From positions 1 through 18,862 of the forward strand of contig NZ_JALAGT010000193.1 of assembly GCF_022712295.1 (NCBI RefSeq): a stretch of DNA of 18,862 nt, in the 5' to 3' direction. The notes below the pieces were generated by a model, which saw only the letters and a list, made by a program, of their open reading frames with translations, ran no database searches and had not been told where the DNA came from. Position numbers and translations under genes: made by a program. Position 1 is the first letter of the stretch; every line of letters begins with the position of its first letter. Below, piece after piece: positions 1 through 7,710 of this stretch. The DNA is from Galactobacter sp. (GTDB lineage Bacteria > Actinomycetota > Actinomycetes > Actinomycetales > Micrococcaceae).

Positions 1-635
1 ATGCAATCCGGTGCCGGGCGGACGGAGACGTGGGCATGTCTGGCCGCGCGTTCGGCCCGCTCCACCATGGTCGCCGCATCCAACTCCGCCGCCCGCTTGA
101 ACGCGGCCGCCTTCGCCGCCCCCACGGTCAGGTCAGGGAGTTGTTGGGCGAGGTCGTGGTCGATGCGGGCCTGATCCTCCGGTTCCAACACGACGGCCTC
201 GTGGAGGACGGCTGTGAGGTGGTCTTCGGTGGCCTCACCCTTGCGGACCTGGCCCACGCATTCGGGCAAAGTGTTGGCGGCCATGCGGGCCAGCCCCACG
301 CGTTTGCGGGAGGCATTCGGGGTGAGATGCCAGGCCGGGGAAAGATCCTGACCCGTCCCCCGCCGCGCCTGCTCGGCCAACCGCTGCCCGGTCCGCGGCG
401 CCCTCCGCCCAGCTGGAGCCACAGCGGCCAAGTCCTCGGTCACCACGTCCCGGTACCGGTTAGCCAAATCAAGGTTCAGCGCTTCCAGCATGTTGTGCAC
501 CCGAGTCACCTGCTCGGCTGCGTCATACAGTCCGGCACGAGTGCGGGAGGCATCACCGTTCAAGAGGTCGATGACCTCCCGTAATGCCTGCATACTGTCC
601 ACCGCCAGAGCGATGGAACCGCTACCCGTTTCCAT
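1..635 (-). CDS. DUF222 domain protein (13E12-repeat / HNH endonuclease family), 3' end outside window
   Basis: I translated this frame by hand. It is open for 211 codons from an ATG at 635 to the window edge with no stop, so the C-terminus is missing. The N-terminus begins METGSGSIALAVDSMQALRE. A helical DUF222-like core follows, containing WHLTPNASRKRVGLARMA, then LPECVGQVRKGEATEDHL, then a stretch ending RHAHVSVRPAPDC. This order matches actinobacterial DUF222 proteins, in which a C-terminal HNH nuclease domain usually follows. That domain would lie beyond base 1 and is not seen, so nuclease function is inferred from the family only. The family is multicopy and its biological role is poorly defined. 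No clear Shine-Dalgarno precedes the ATG; an internal ATG at the M of SMQALRE is an alternative start. The gene lies downstream of the DedA-family gene on the same strand, separated by a hairpin. Confidence 0.8.
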   Translation of the reverse strand, partial: METGSGSIALAVDSMQALREVIDLLNGDASRTRAGLYDAAEQVTRVHNMLEALNLDLANRYRDVVTEDLAAVAPAGRRAPRTGQRLAEQARRGTGQDLSPAWHLTPNASRKRVGLARMAANTLPECVGQVRKGEATEDHLTAVLHEAVVLEPEDQARIDHDLAQQLPDLTVGAAKAAAFKRAAELDAATMVERAERAARHAHVSVRPAPDC

Positions 636-722
636 GAACCAAGTGTCCCGGAGGGGTCTGACGGTTTGATTGCGGTCAACTACCCAATGCCGGCGTGGCA
701 GAGTGCCGGTGCGCCCGGGAAC

Positions 723-743
723 GTGCCCGCGGGAGGCGGGCAC
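723..743 (-). terminator. Hairpin downstream of the DedA-family gene
   Basis: Inverted repeat GTGCCCGC (723-730) and GCGGGCAC (736-743) with a 5-nt loop lies about 30 bp past the stop of the DedA-family gene. The 8-bp GC stem has no clear U-tract, as is common in actinobacteria. It probably separates that gene from the DUF222 gene. It sits directly beside a copy of a 13-mer that recurs in this window (745-757). Confidence 0.5.
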
Positions 744-744
744 A

Positions 745-757
745 CGCCGTCGGGCAT
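745..757. repeat. Intergenic 13-mer CGCCGTCGGGCAT, copy 1
   Basis: The same 13-mer occurs as both arms of the hairpin at 8992-9029 and, in reverse complement, at 18088-18100. All copies are intergenic. The two bases following it here (GG) also match the second arm at 9017-9031, giving a 15-base identity. Confidence 0.7.
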
Positions 758-772
758 GGTGGTAGAAGAGGG

Positions 773-1537
773 TCAGACGGCGTCCGAGTTCTGTGATCCG
801 TCCGGGGTCGTGTTGGGACGCTGCTTCACCGCGCCGTCCGTGTCCTCAGTCTCCGGCCCGCTCTCCGCCACCGCCTCTGGATCGGCGTCAGCACGGACCA
901 GGGCGTTCCGCAGGGCCTTGGGGTATCGATGCATCACCAGAGTGTGCACCAGACGATCCAGCAGCCAGCCGAGCACAATGGCCACAGCGATGGAGAGGAC
1001 GATGCCGAGCACCCTGTTGTGCTCCATCCAGTTCCCGGCCAGGGCCCCGATGGAGACCGAGTAGATTCCCCAGAGCAGGCAACCCATGCCGTCCAGGAAC
1101 GCGAAGCGCTTCGCCGAGTAGCCCGTGGCACCCGCGGTGAAGTTGACGGCCACGCGGCCGATGGGCACGTAGCGGGCGGAGAAGATGAGCACCGCGCCGC
1201 GACGGCGCAACTGCCGCTCAGCGGCGTCGAACACCTTGGCCACACGTGGTCTTTGCATCCATTTGGTTCGGCGTTGGCCCAGTGCCTTACCTATGCGGAA
1301 GGCGATCTGGTCGCCCACGAAGGCCCCCGCGGCGCCGACCAGGACCAGCACCACCAGGGGGAGGAAGCCGCGCCCGACCCACACCGAGGACAACGCCACC
1401 AACAGGGATTCCGATGGAACCACGGGGAAGAAGCCGTCGATCACGCACAGCAGGAACACCACAGGCAGAACCCACCAGGCCCAGGCCGCGTGCAGCACGC
1501 CGTCGTTGATGGCGTGCATCCAATCAGTCCACGACAT
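773..1537 (-). CDS. DedA family (SNARE-associated/VTT domain) membrane protein
   Basis: This 254-residue inner-membrane protein belongs to the DedA family. Members are linked to membrane homeostasis, proton-motive-force-dependent transport and, in some cases, undecaprenyl-phosphate or phospholipid flipping; the substrate cannot be read from sequence. Visible features are hydrophobic segments near residues 22-54, the glycine-rich GAAGAFVGDQIAFRIG stretch (69-84), and the conserved arginine motif FSARYVPIGRVAVNFTAG (119-136) followed by GYSAKRFA. Further membrane segments lie near 148-168 and 175-200. The last 45 residues are a hydrophilic, acidic, probably disordered tail. The ATG at 1537 is the first start after an in-frame stop, but its only purine-rich element (GGAAGG) is about 16 nt upstream, so the ribosome site is weak. 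The gene lies downstream of deoA on the same strand with a gap of about 127 bp, and is probably a separate unit or a weak read-through member. Confidence 0.85.
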   Translation of the reverse strand: MSWTDWMHAINDGVLHAAWAWWVLPVVFLLCVIDGFFPVVPSESLLVALSSVWVGRGFLPLVVLVLVGAAGAFVGDQIAFRIGKALGQRRTKWMQRPRVAKVFDAAERQLRRRGAVLIFSARYVPIGRVAVNFTAGATGYSAKRFAFLDGMGCLLWGIYSVSIGALAGNWMEHNRVLGIVLSIAVAIVLGWLLDRLVHTLVMHRYPKALRNALVRADADPEAVAESGPETEDTDGAVKQRPNTTPDGSQNSDAV

Positions 1538-1664
1538 GGGCTGTCAGCGATGTCCTTCCAGGTGCACCGGCGTTGGCGCCCGAGGCACCCACGAATCTTT
1601 GTGTCCCCATTTTCTCCCGATCACCTGGGAACTTCATCCATTCGGGGCAGGACATGACGCCGCG

Positions 1665-2975
1665 TCAGGCGATGCGATCCAGGACGATGCCACGCAGCGC
1701 GGGACGATCACCCTCTGGCCCGATGATGACGCCACCCGCGAGTGCCTCACGGGCGCGGGCGAAGCGGGCCTCGTCGTCGCTCAGCAGGGTCACGAGCGGC
1801 TGGCCGCGACGAACCGTTGCCCCCGGCTTGGCATGCAGGCGGATCCCCGCGCCGGCCTGCACCGGATCATCCTTGCGCGCGCGGCCGGCACCGAGGCGCC
1901 AGGAAGCCACACCAACGCTCAGCGCATCCAGGCTCAGCAGCACGCCATCGGCTTCGGCGTAGACCACGTCCTCATGTTTGGCGGTGGGCAGCGCGGCGTT
2001 CGGGTCCCCGCCCTGAGCGGAGATCATGCGGTTCCACACGTCCATGGCCTTGCCATTGTTCAGGTTGGCCGCCACGTCCACGTCGGTGACACCTGCACCG
2101 GCCAGCATCTCCCTGGCCAGTGCCACGGTCAGCTCCACGACGTCGGCCGGACCACCACCTGCCAGGACCTCGAGGGACTCCTCGACCTCCACAGCATTGC
2201 CCACCGTGAGGCCCAACGGCGTGGACATGTCCGTCAGCAGCGCCACGGTGTTCACCCCGGCGTCGCCTCCCAGGTCCACCATGGTGCGGGCCAGCTCGCG
2301 GGCCTGCTCCTCGGTCTTCATGAACGCCCCGGATCCCACCTTGACGTCAAGCACCAAGGAACCGGTGCCCTCCGCGATCTTCTTGGACATGATGGAGGTG
2401 GCGATCAACGGGATGCACTCCACCGTGCCGGTGACGTCCCGCAGCGCGTAGAGCAGCTTGTCGGCCGGGACCAGGTCGGCGCCGGCTGCGGCCACGATGG
2501 CACCCACGTCCTCGAGCTGCGAGAACATGGCCTCGTTGCTCAGGTTGGGATTCCACCCTGAGATGGCCTCCATCTTGTCCAGCGTGCCGCCGGTGTGGCC
2601 CAGCCCGCGGCCGGAGAGCTGTGGAACCGCCACGCCGAAGGAGGCCACCAGTGGGCCCAGGGGCAGGGTGATCTTGTCTCCCACTCCGCCGGTGGAGTGC
2701 TTGTCCGCCGTGGGGATCCGCGTCCCGTCCGGGCGGGCGAGCCCGGTGTAGGAGAGCCGCTCCCCCGTCCGGATCATGGCGTCGGCCCAACGGGCGATCT
2801 CGGCACGGTCCATGCCGTTCAGGAAGATTGCCATGGCCAGCGCACTCATCTGCTCCGGCGCAACCACCCCGCGGGTGTAGGCATCCACGACCCAGTCGAT
2901 CTGTTCCGGGCTCAGGGTCTTACGGTCACGCTTTGCTGCGATGACGTCGACGGCGTCGAAGGGTTCGATTGCCAC
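1665..2975 (-). CDS. deoA: Thymidine / pyrimidine-nucleoside phosphorylase
   Basis: This 436-residue enzyme catalyses phosphorolysis of thymidine, deoxyuridine or uridine to free base and (deoxy)ribose-1-phosphate. Family hallmarks (numbered from the start used here) are the phosphate-binding KHSTGGVGDK (92-101), SGRGLGHTGGTLDK (121-134) and KVGSGAFMK (212-220). The length is typical. I chose the GTG at 2975 because GAGGAG lies 7 nt upstream (2983-2988); the protein then starts (M)AIEPFDAVDVIAAKRD. A TTG at 2990 would add five residues but would lie on top of that ribosome site. The gene is the last of the transporter/salvage operon, 16 bp after the cdd stop. Family members differ in specificity (thymidine only, or uridine as well), and sequence alone does not settle this. 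Confidence 0.95.
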   Translation of the reverse strand: MAIEPFDAVDVIAAKRDRKTLSPEQIDWVVDAYTRGVVAPEQMSALAMAIFLNGMDRAEIARWADAMIRTGERLSYTGLARPDGTRIPTADKHSTGGVGDKITLPLGPLVASFGVAVPQLSGRGLGHTGGTLDKMEAISGWNPNLSNEAMFSQLEDVGAIVAAAGADLVPADKLLYALRDVTGTVECIPLIATSIMSKKIAEGTGSLVLDVKVGSGAFMKTEEQARELARTMVDLGGDAGVNTVALLTDMSTPLGLTVGNAVEVEESLEVLAGGGPADVVELTVALAREMLAGAGVTDVDVAANLNNGKAMDVWNRMISAQGGDPNAALPTAKHEDVVYAEADGVLLSLDALSVGVASWRLGAGRARKDDPVQAGAGIRLHAKPGATVRRGQPLVTLLSDDEARFARAREALAGGVIIGPEGDRPALRGIVLDRIA

Positions 2976-2982
2976 AGGAATG

Positions 2983-2988
2983 CTCCTC
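2983..2988 (-). promoter_or_regulatory. Shine-Dalgarno GAGGAG that decides the deoA start
   Basis: GAGGAG sits between the cdd stop codon (2992-2994) and the GTG at 2973-2975, with a 7-nt spacer. It favours the GTG over the upstream TTG at 2990, which overlaps this site. Confidence 0.75.
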
Positions 2989-2991
2989 AAG

Positions 2992-3378
2992 TCAGTTCAG
3001 GTCGGTTGGGCCGAAGGCCGCGGGCAGCAGCTGGTCAAGCGTCATCTCGCCGCGCACGCCCAGGGCCACGAAATCCGGGCCGGCATGCTCCGCCAACAGC
3101 TGGCGGCAGCGGCCGCAGGGCATGATGGTTTCGCCGCTGGCATTGACGCAGGTGAAGGCGGCCAGCTTGCCCCCGCCGGTCATCGCGAGTTCGCCAATCA
3201 TGGTGCATTCGGCGCACAGCGTGACCCCGTAGCCGGCGTTCTCCACGTTGCAGCCCGATACCAGTCGGCCGTCCTCGCTCAGGCCAGCCGCACCCACCGC
3301 ATACCCCGAATAGGGGGCGTAGGCGTGGCTGGTAGCAGCGACGGCGGCGGCCTTGAGGGCTTCCCAGTCCACCGTCAT
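2992..3378 (-). CDS. cdd: Cytidine deaminase
   Basis: This 128-residue, homotetramer-type zinc cytidine deaminase converts cytidine and deoxycytidine to uridine and deoxyuridine in pyrimidine salvage. The nucleoside-binding NVEN is at 44-47. The zinc/catalytic CAE is at 55-57 (C55 ligand, E57 proton shuttle). The second zinc motif PCGRC is at 87-91 (C88 and C91). The substrate-loop sequence PYSGYAVGA (22-30) and the C-terminal LLPAAFGPTDL are also typical. The ATG at 3378 lies 2 bp after the upstream permease stop, with AAGGA at suitable spacing inside the permease end, so the genes are translationally linked. Its product feeds thymidine/uridine phosphorylase encoded immediately downstream. 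Confidence 0.96.
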   Translation of the reverse strand: MTVDWEALKAAAVAATSHAYAPYSGYAVGAAGLSEDGRLVSGCNVENAGYGVTLCAECTMIGELAMTGGGKLAAFTCVNASGETIMPCGRCRQLLAEHAGPDFVALGVRGEMTLDQLLPAAFGPTDLN

Positions 3379-3380
3379 GG

Positions 3381-4706
3381 CTATTCCTTCACGTAGGGTT
3401 CGCCACTGGCCGCAGGGCCACGCGACTTACCCACCAGCCCGGCCACGACCAGGATGGTCACCAGGTAGGGCAACATCTCGAAGAACTGACTTGGCACGGG
3501 GGTCTGCAGCACGGTGACCTGCTGCCCCAGGTTGGTCGCGAAACCGAACATGAGCCCGGCCAGTGCGGCGGAGATCGGGTTCCAGCGGCCCAGGATGACG
3601 GCCGCCAAGGCGATGTAGCCGCTACCCGCGGTCATGTCTTCCTTGAACTCGTGCACCGACACCAGGGTGAAGTAGGAACCACCCAGGCCGGCCAGAGCGC
3701 CACCGATGGTGACGTTGACGAAACGCAGGGAGTTGACCTTCACGCCGAGGGTGTCTGCCGCCTTGGGATGCTCGCCGACGGCACGCGTGCGCAGTCCCCA
3801 ACGTGTGCGACCCAGCGCGAACCAGACCACGAACACGGCCACGTACATCAGGTAGGCCAGCAGGGTCTGGTTGAACAGTGCGGGGCCGATCAGCGGGATC
3901 TCGCTCAGGCCCGGGATGGAGATCTTGGGCAGCGTCGGTGTGGAGTTGAAGTGGTCCTTGTTGTCACCCTCGTTGAGCACGGAGTGCAGCAGGTAGGCGG
4001 TCAGGCCTGAGACCAACACGTTGAGCACCACGCCCACGATCACCTGGTTCACGCGGTACTTGAGGCCGAAGAGCACCAGCAGCATCGAGACCAGAGCACC
4101 GGCCACGGCAGCCGCGATCATGCCGACGTACACGCTGCCGAAGGCGGTTCCGAAGAGGGCAGCGGAGAAGGCGCCGCCCAGCAGTTGGCCCTCGATGGCG
4201 ATGTTGACCACGCCGGAGCGTTCGCTCATCACGCCGCCCAGGGATCCGAAGATCAGCGGGATGGAGGAGGCCACGGCCAGCACCAACAGGTTGGGCAGCT
4301 GCAGCGGCAGCGGGGGCATGTCCATGCCCGGGTCACCCATGGAGACGCACCAGGTGAGGAAGGCCGCCACGAAGAGGATGCCGAAGACCACCACGGCCCA
4401 GCCGGGGACCTTCTTGCCCCGCTTGGCCTGGAGGTAGCTCCAGACAGCGATGAGGGCCATGAGCACGCCCGTGAGCAGGCCCGTGAGCTTGCCCGAGACC
4501 GTGATGTTGGGAATCTGGATCGCGTCAGCGGCCTGGCTGACCACGAACGTGGCGTCCTTGTTGGGGCCAAGCAGGCCGAAGCCCACCAGCCCGATCAGGG
4601 CCAGGACACCCAACACGATGGTGGTTCGCCAACTACGCACCACCGGACGCTTTTCCTGCTCGGACACGTTGGCAGGATTCTGCTCGGTCTTGGCTGCGGT
4701 GCTCAT
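3381..4706 (-). CDS. ABC transporter permease, nucleoside/BMP-associated family (NupQ-like)
   Basis: This 441-residue integral membrane permease of the branched-chain/nucleoside (BPD_transp_2) family is the second permease of the importer. The core from about residue 135 holds many hydrophobic segments, the GVVNIAIEGQLLGGAF motif, and the cytoplasmic coupling loop TRAVGEHPKAADTLGV that contacts the ATPase. About 130 residues precede the core. They comprise a polar stretch (1-25), a hydrophobic segment near 29-47, and two more near 75-89 and 104-123. Firmicute NupQ-type proteins are clearly shorter, so this extension looks lineage-specific. The start ATG overlaps the stop of the upstream permease gene (ATGA, 4703-4706), with AAGGAGG 6 nt upstream. 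The stop lies 2 bp before cdd. Confidence 0.92.
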   Translation of the reverse strand: MSTAAKTEQNPANVSEQEKRPVVRSWRTTIVLGVLALIGLVGFGLLGPNKDATFVVSQAADAIQIPNITVSGKLTGLLTGVLMALIAVWSYLQAKRGKKVPGWAVVVFGILFVAAFLTWCVSMGDPGMDMPPLPLQLPNLLVLAVASSIPLIFGSLGGVMSERSGVVNIAIEGQLLGGAFSAALFGTAFGSVYVGMIAAAVAGALVSMLLVLFGLKYRVNQVIVGVVLNVLVSGLTAYLLHSVLNEGDNKDHFNSTPTLPKISIPGLSEIPLIGPALFNQTLLAYLMYVAVFVVWFALGRTRWGLRTRAVGEHPKAADTLGVKVNSLRFVNVTIGGALAGLGGSYFTLVSVHEFKEDMTAGSGYIALAAVILGRWNPISAALAGLMFGFATNLGQQVTVLQTPVPSQFFEMLPYLVTILVVAGLVGKSRGPAASGEPYVKE

Positions 4707-5929
4707 GCCGCACCTCCTTCGGTGGACGCGGCAACGGTGGAGGCCAGTTTCTTCTTCCTCTTCTTGGGTCTACCGACCTTGTTGAGGCCGAAGACGGCCC
4801 GGATCAGCGGCGGGGCAGCGATGAAGAGCACGATGAGTGACTGCACCACGAGCACGATGTCGCTGGAGAGACCCACACGCTGCATCTCGATGCCACCGGC
4901 CTTGAAGGCGCCGAACAGGAGGCCGGCAAAGAAGGTACCGATGGGGGTCGAACGGCCGAGCAGGGCCACGGTGATGGCGTCGAAGCCGATCGAGGCGGCC
5001 ACCGAGCCGGTGAGGCGGTGGTCCTGGGACATCAGCTGCGAGGGCGCGGCCATGCCGGCCAGGGCTCCGGCCATCAGCATGGCCACCAGGGTGACCATCT
5101 TGACGTTGATGCCTGCGGTGCGGGCCGCATGGGGGTTCTCACCCACGGCACGCAGCTGCAGGCCGAGAGTGGAGCGGCTCATGAGCCACCAGACCACGAT
5201 GGTGACGATGATGGCCACCAGGAATCCCAGGTCCAGTCCACTGCCCGGGATCAGGTCAGGGTAGTGGGCGGAATCCTTGAGGTCCTTGGACACCGCACCA
5301 CCGGTGGCTGAGGTCTTGAACGGCGACCCAGCCTGGGTCAGCACGAAGTTCAGCAGCTTCAGGGCCACGTAGTTGAGCATGATCGTGAGGATCACCTCGT
5401 GGGCCCCTGTGACGGCCTTCAGCCAGCCGACGATGCCACCCCAGACGGCACCACCGAGGGCAGCCATCAGGATCACCACGACGATGTGAAGCCAGGAGGG
5501 AAGGCTCCAGGCGAAGCCGGCCCAGACGCCGAAGATACCGCCCAAGATGATCTGGCCCTGAGCACCGATGTTGAACAGGCCGGAGCGGAAGGCCACGGCC
5601 ACGCCAAGCCCCGTGAGGATCAGGGGCGCGGCGTTGGTCAGCGACGCGGCGATGGGCTTGAAACCCTGCTCCGGAGAGTAGATGCCGCCTTGGAAGAGCG
5701 CCACATAAGCCTTGGAGGCCGCATCCCAGGCCGCGCCGAGGGTGTCACCGGGGCGGGCGAAGAAGTACGAGGACTTCTCCCAGACGTCCTGATTGGTCAG
5801 CGCGATGATGAGGCCGCCGATGATCAGGGCCACGACCACGGCCAGGATCGAGGTGAGGGTGGAGCCGCGCACGATGCGCTGCATCAGCCCTGGCTCCTGC
5901 GCATCAGCGGTGGCTGGTTTGTTGCTCAC
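4703..5929 (-). CDS. ABC transporter permease, nucleoside/BMP-associated family (NupP-like)
   Basis: This 408-residue permease is the first of the pair forming the membrane channel of the importer. A hydrophobic helix near 26-46 is followed by an extracytoplasmic stretch. The family core then includes SGLFNIGAQGQIILGG and the coupling loop LRAVGENPHAARTAGI. The C-terminus carries a strongly basic run (KKRKKK) just before a short Ala-rich tail, which is probably cytoplasmic. The start is GTG at 5929, overlapping the ATPase stop by 4 bp (GTGA), with GGAAGGA about 8 nt upstream. The 4-bp overlap with the next gene indicates coupled translation and equal stoichiometry. The related sugar (Rbs/Mgl-type) permease family is an alternative, but the BMP-type lipoprotein and the cdd/deoA neighbours favour nucleosides. 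Confidence 0.92.
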   Translation of the reverse strand: MSNKPATADAQEPGLMQRIVRGSTLTSILAVVVALIIGGLIIALTNQDVWEKSSYFFARPGDTLGAAWDAASKAYVALFQGGIYSPEQGFKPIAASLTNAAPLILTGLGVAVAFRSGLFNIGAQGQIILGGIFGVWAGFAWSLPSWLHIVVVILMAALGGAVWGGIVGWLKAVTGAHEVILTIMLNYVALKLLNFVLTQAGSPFKTSATGGAVSKDLKDSAHYPDLIPGSGLDLGFLVAIIVTIVVWWLMSRSTLGLQLRAVGENPHAARTAGINVKMVTLVAMLMAGALAGMAAPSQLMSQDHRLTGSVAASIGFDAITVALLGRSTPIGTFFAGLLFGAFKAGGIEMQRVGLSSDIVLVVQSLIVLFIAAPPLIRAVFGLNKVGRPKKRKKKLASTVAASTEGGAA

Positions 5930-7581
5930 TTCTCAGTTCCTTCCGGGTCTGCGGGAAGTTCAGACTCGTTCAATTCGATGGCGTCGGAGGTGATCACCGT
6001 GGCGGTCTCCTCGGGGCCTTCGTCCGGGGCGGCTGCGGCCACCGGACCGGGTTCCACGTCCGCGGCGGCGTCGAGCGCCTCCTGCAGGGTGCTTCCGGCC
6101 ATCATCAGGCCGAGCACGTCACGCGGGGTGTCGGGCTCCACGATGCCCATCACCTTGCCGTCGAAGAGCACCGCGATGCGATCCGCGAGCGCGTACACCT
6201 CGTCCAACTCGGTGGAGACGATCAGCACAGGCGTATCCTTGTCGCGTTCGGCCACGATGCGCTCGTGCAGGAACTCGATGGAGCCCACATCCACACCTCG
6301 GGTGGGCTGGGAGGCGACGAAGAGGCTCAGCGGGCGGGAGAGCTCGCGAGCCATGACGACCTTCTGCTGGTTACCGCCGGAGAGCTGGGAGGCCAGGGAC
6401 TGGATGGACTGCGCGCGGATGTCGAACTCGTCCACGAGCTCGGTGGCGTTCTTGGCGATGGCTCCCATCTTCATGGAGCCAGCCGTGGAGAACTTGGGGG
6501 TCCCGTAAACGTCCAGGACCAGGTTCTCTGCGATGGTGAAGGAACCGACCAGGCCGTCCTCGGTACGGTCCTCGGGGACGAACCCCACTCCGGCGTGAAG
6601 GACGTCGTGGGGTGTGCGGCCCAGGAGCTCACGCCCCTCGAGCTTGATGGAGCCGGTCACGTGGGCGTTGGTGAGGCCCATGATGGCCTCGGCCAATTCG
6701 GTCTGGCCGTTGCCCTGCACACCGGCCACGGCCAGGATCTCGCCCTTCGAGATGTCCAGGCTGATGCCGTCCACCGGCCGCTGCCCGCTGCGGTCAGCGA
6801 CCACCAGGTCACGGATGGAGAACGTGGCCTCGCCCGGCTCGGCCGGAGCCTTGTCCACCTTCAGGGACACGTCATGGCCCACCATCATCGCGGCCAGCTC
6901 CGACTGCTCCGCTGTGGGCTCTGCGTCCCCGACCACCTGGCCGCGACGGATCACGGTGATCACGTCCGAGACGGCCTTGACCTCGCGCAGCTTGTGGGAG
7001 ATGAACACGATGGAGGTACCGGAGGACGCGAGGTCCCTCATGATCGCCAGGAGTTCGTCGGTCTCCTGCGGCGTCAGCACGGCGGTGGGCTCATCCAGGA
7101 TGAGCACCTTGGCCTGGCGTACCAGAGCCTTGATGATCTCCACGCGTTGCTGCACGCCCACCGGGAGGTCCTCGACGATGGCGTCGGGATCCACACCGAA
7201 TCCGTAGCGGTCGGAGATCTCCTTGATCTTGCGCCGCGTCTCCTTGAGGCTCAACAGCCCGGCCGATGTGGACTCCGCGCCCAACGCGACGTTCTCGGCC
7301 ACGGTGAAGACCGGGACCAGCATGAAGTGCTGGTGGACCATGCCGATGCCCGCCGCCATGGCGTCGCCCGGCCCCTCGAAGTGCATCGGCACCTCGTCGA
7401 CCAGGATGCGCCCGGCGGTGGGTTCGTACAGGCCGTAGAGCACGTTCATCAGGGTGGATTTCCCTGCGCCGTTCTCGCCCAACAAGGCGTGGATCTGTCC
7501 GGGTTCCACGGTCAAGGAGATGTCCTTGTTGGCGTAGAAGTCACCGAACGCTTTGGAGATGTTCTCGAGTTCGAGTTTCAC
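5926..7581 (-). CDS. ABC transporter ATP-binding protein with two nucleotide-binding domains (NupO-like)
   Basis: This 551-residue cytoplasmic ATPase energises the nucleoside importer. Domain 1 has Walker A GENGAGKST (35-43), a degenerate signature LPVGVQQRVEI (139-149), Walker B VLILDEPTAV (159-168) and the switch histidine in FISHKL. Domain 2 has a degenerate Walker A, GVQGNGQTEL (287-296), lacking the lysine. It has a canonical signature LSGGNQQK (400-407), and its Walker B region reads LFVASQPTRGVD (420-431) with Gln where the catalytic Glu usually lies. Such asymmetry is usual for this family, with domain 1 Walker residues pairing with the domain 2 signature. The last 50 or so residues are an acidic, Ala/Pro/Glu-rich tail with no recognisable domain. 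The GTG at 7581 has no clear Shine-Dalgarno. A perfect hairpin separates the gene from the lipoprotein gene. Confidence 0.94.
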   Translation of the reverse strand: MKLELENISKAFGDFYANKDISLTVEPGQIHALLGENGAGKSTLMNVLYGLYEPTAGRILVDEVPMHFEGPGDAMAAGIGMVHQHFMLVPVFTVAENVALGAESTSAGLLSLKETRRKIKEISDRYGFGVDPDAIVEDLPVGVQQRVEIIKALVRQAKVLILDEPTAVLTPQETDELLAIMRDLASSGTSIVFISHKLREVKAVSDVITVIRRGQVVGDAEPTAEQSELAAMMVGHDVSLKVDKAPAEPGEATFSIRDLVVADRSGQRPVDGISLDISKGEILAVAGVQGNGQTELAEAIMGLTNAHVTGSIKLEGRELLGRTPHDVLHAGVGFVPEDRTEDGLVGSFTIAENLVLDVYGTPKFSTAGSMKMGAIAKNATELVDEFDIRAQSIQSLASQLSGGNQQKVVMARELSRPLSLFVASQPTRGVDVGSIEFLHERIVAERDKDTPVLIVSTELDEVYALADRIAVLFDGKVMGIVEPDTPRDVLGLMMAGSTLQEALDAAADVEPGPVAAAAPDEGPEETATVITSDAIELNESELPADPEGTEK

Positions 7582-7653
7582 GTGGGATGTATCCGCTCGT
7601 TGGGGTCAAACAGGGGGACCGTGTGCGGCCGCTTCCGGGCCGGGGACAGACAG

Positions 7654-7694
7654 CGGGTGCCATCCACCACGGGTTGCGTGGTGGATGGCACCCG
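7654..7694 (-). terminator. Perfect 17-bp hairpin between lipoprotein and ATPase genes (attenuator or mRNA stabiliser)
   Basis: CGGGTGCCATCCACCAC (7654-7670) and its exact reverse complement (7678-7694) flank a 7-nt loop. It begins 17 bp after the lipoprotein stop, inside the operon. No U-tract follows on the minus strand. Such hairpins often act as partial terminators or protect the upstream mRNA, giving more binding protein than transporter. That role is inference; the structure itself is plain. Confidence 0.8.
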
Positions 7695-7710
7695 TGTCAC
7701 ACCATCCGAG

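Noticed and set aside
1185..2561. A 458-codon plus-strand frame spanning the DedA-family and deoA genes
   Set aside because: It crosses two real genes and their intergenic region and has no family features.
7540..7611. A separate promoter directly before the ATPase gene
   Set aside because: A TTGACC-like element and TACATC can be found, but their spacing is only about 12 nt, too short for a sigma-70-type promoter.
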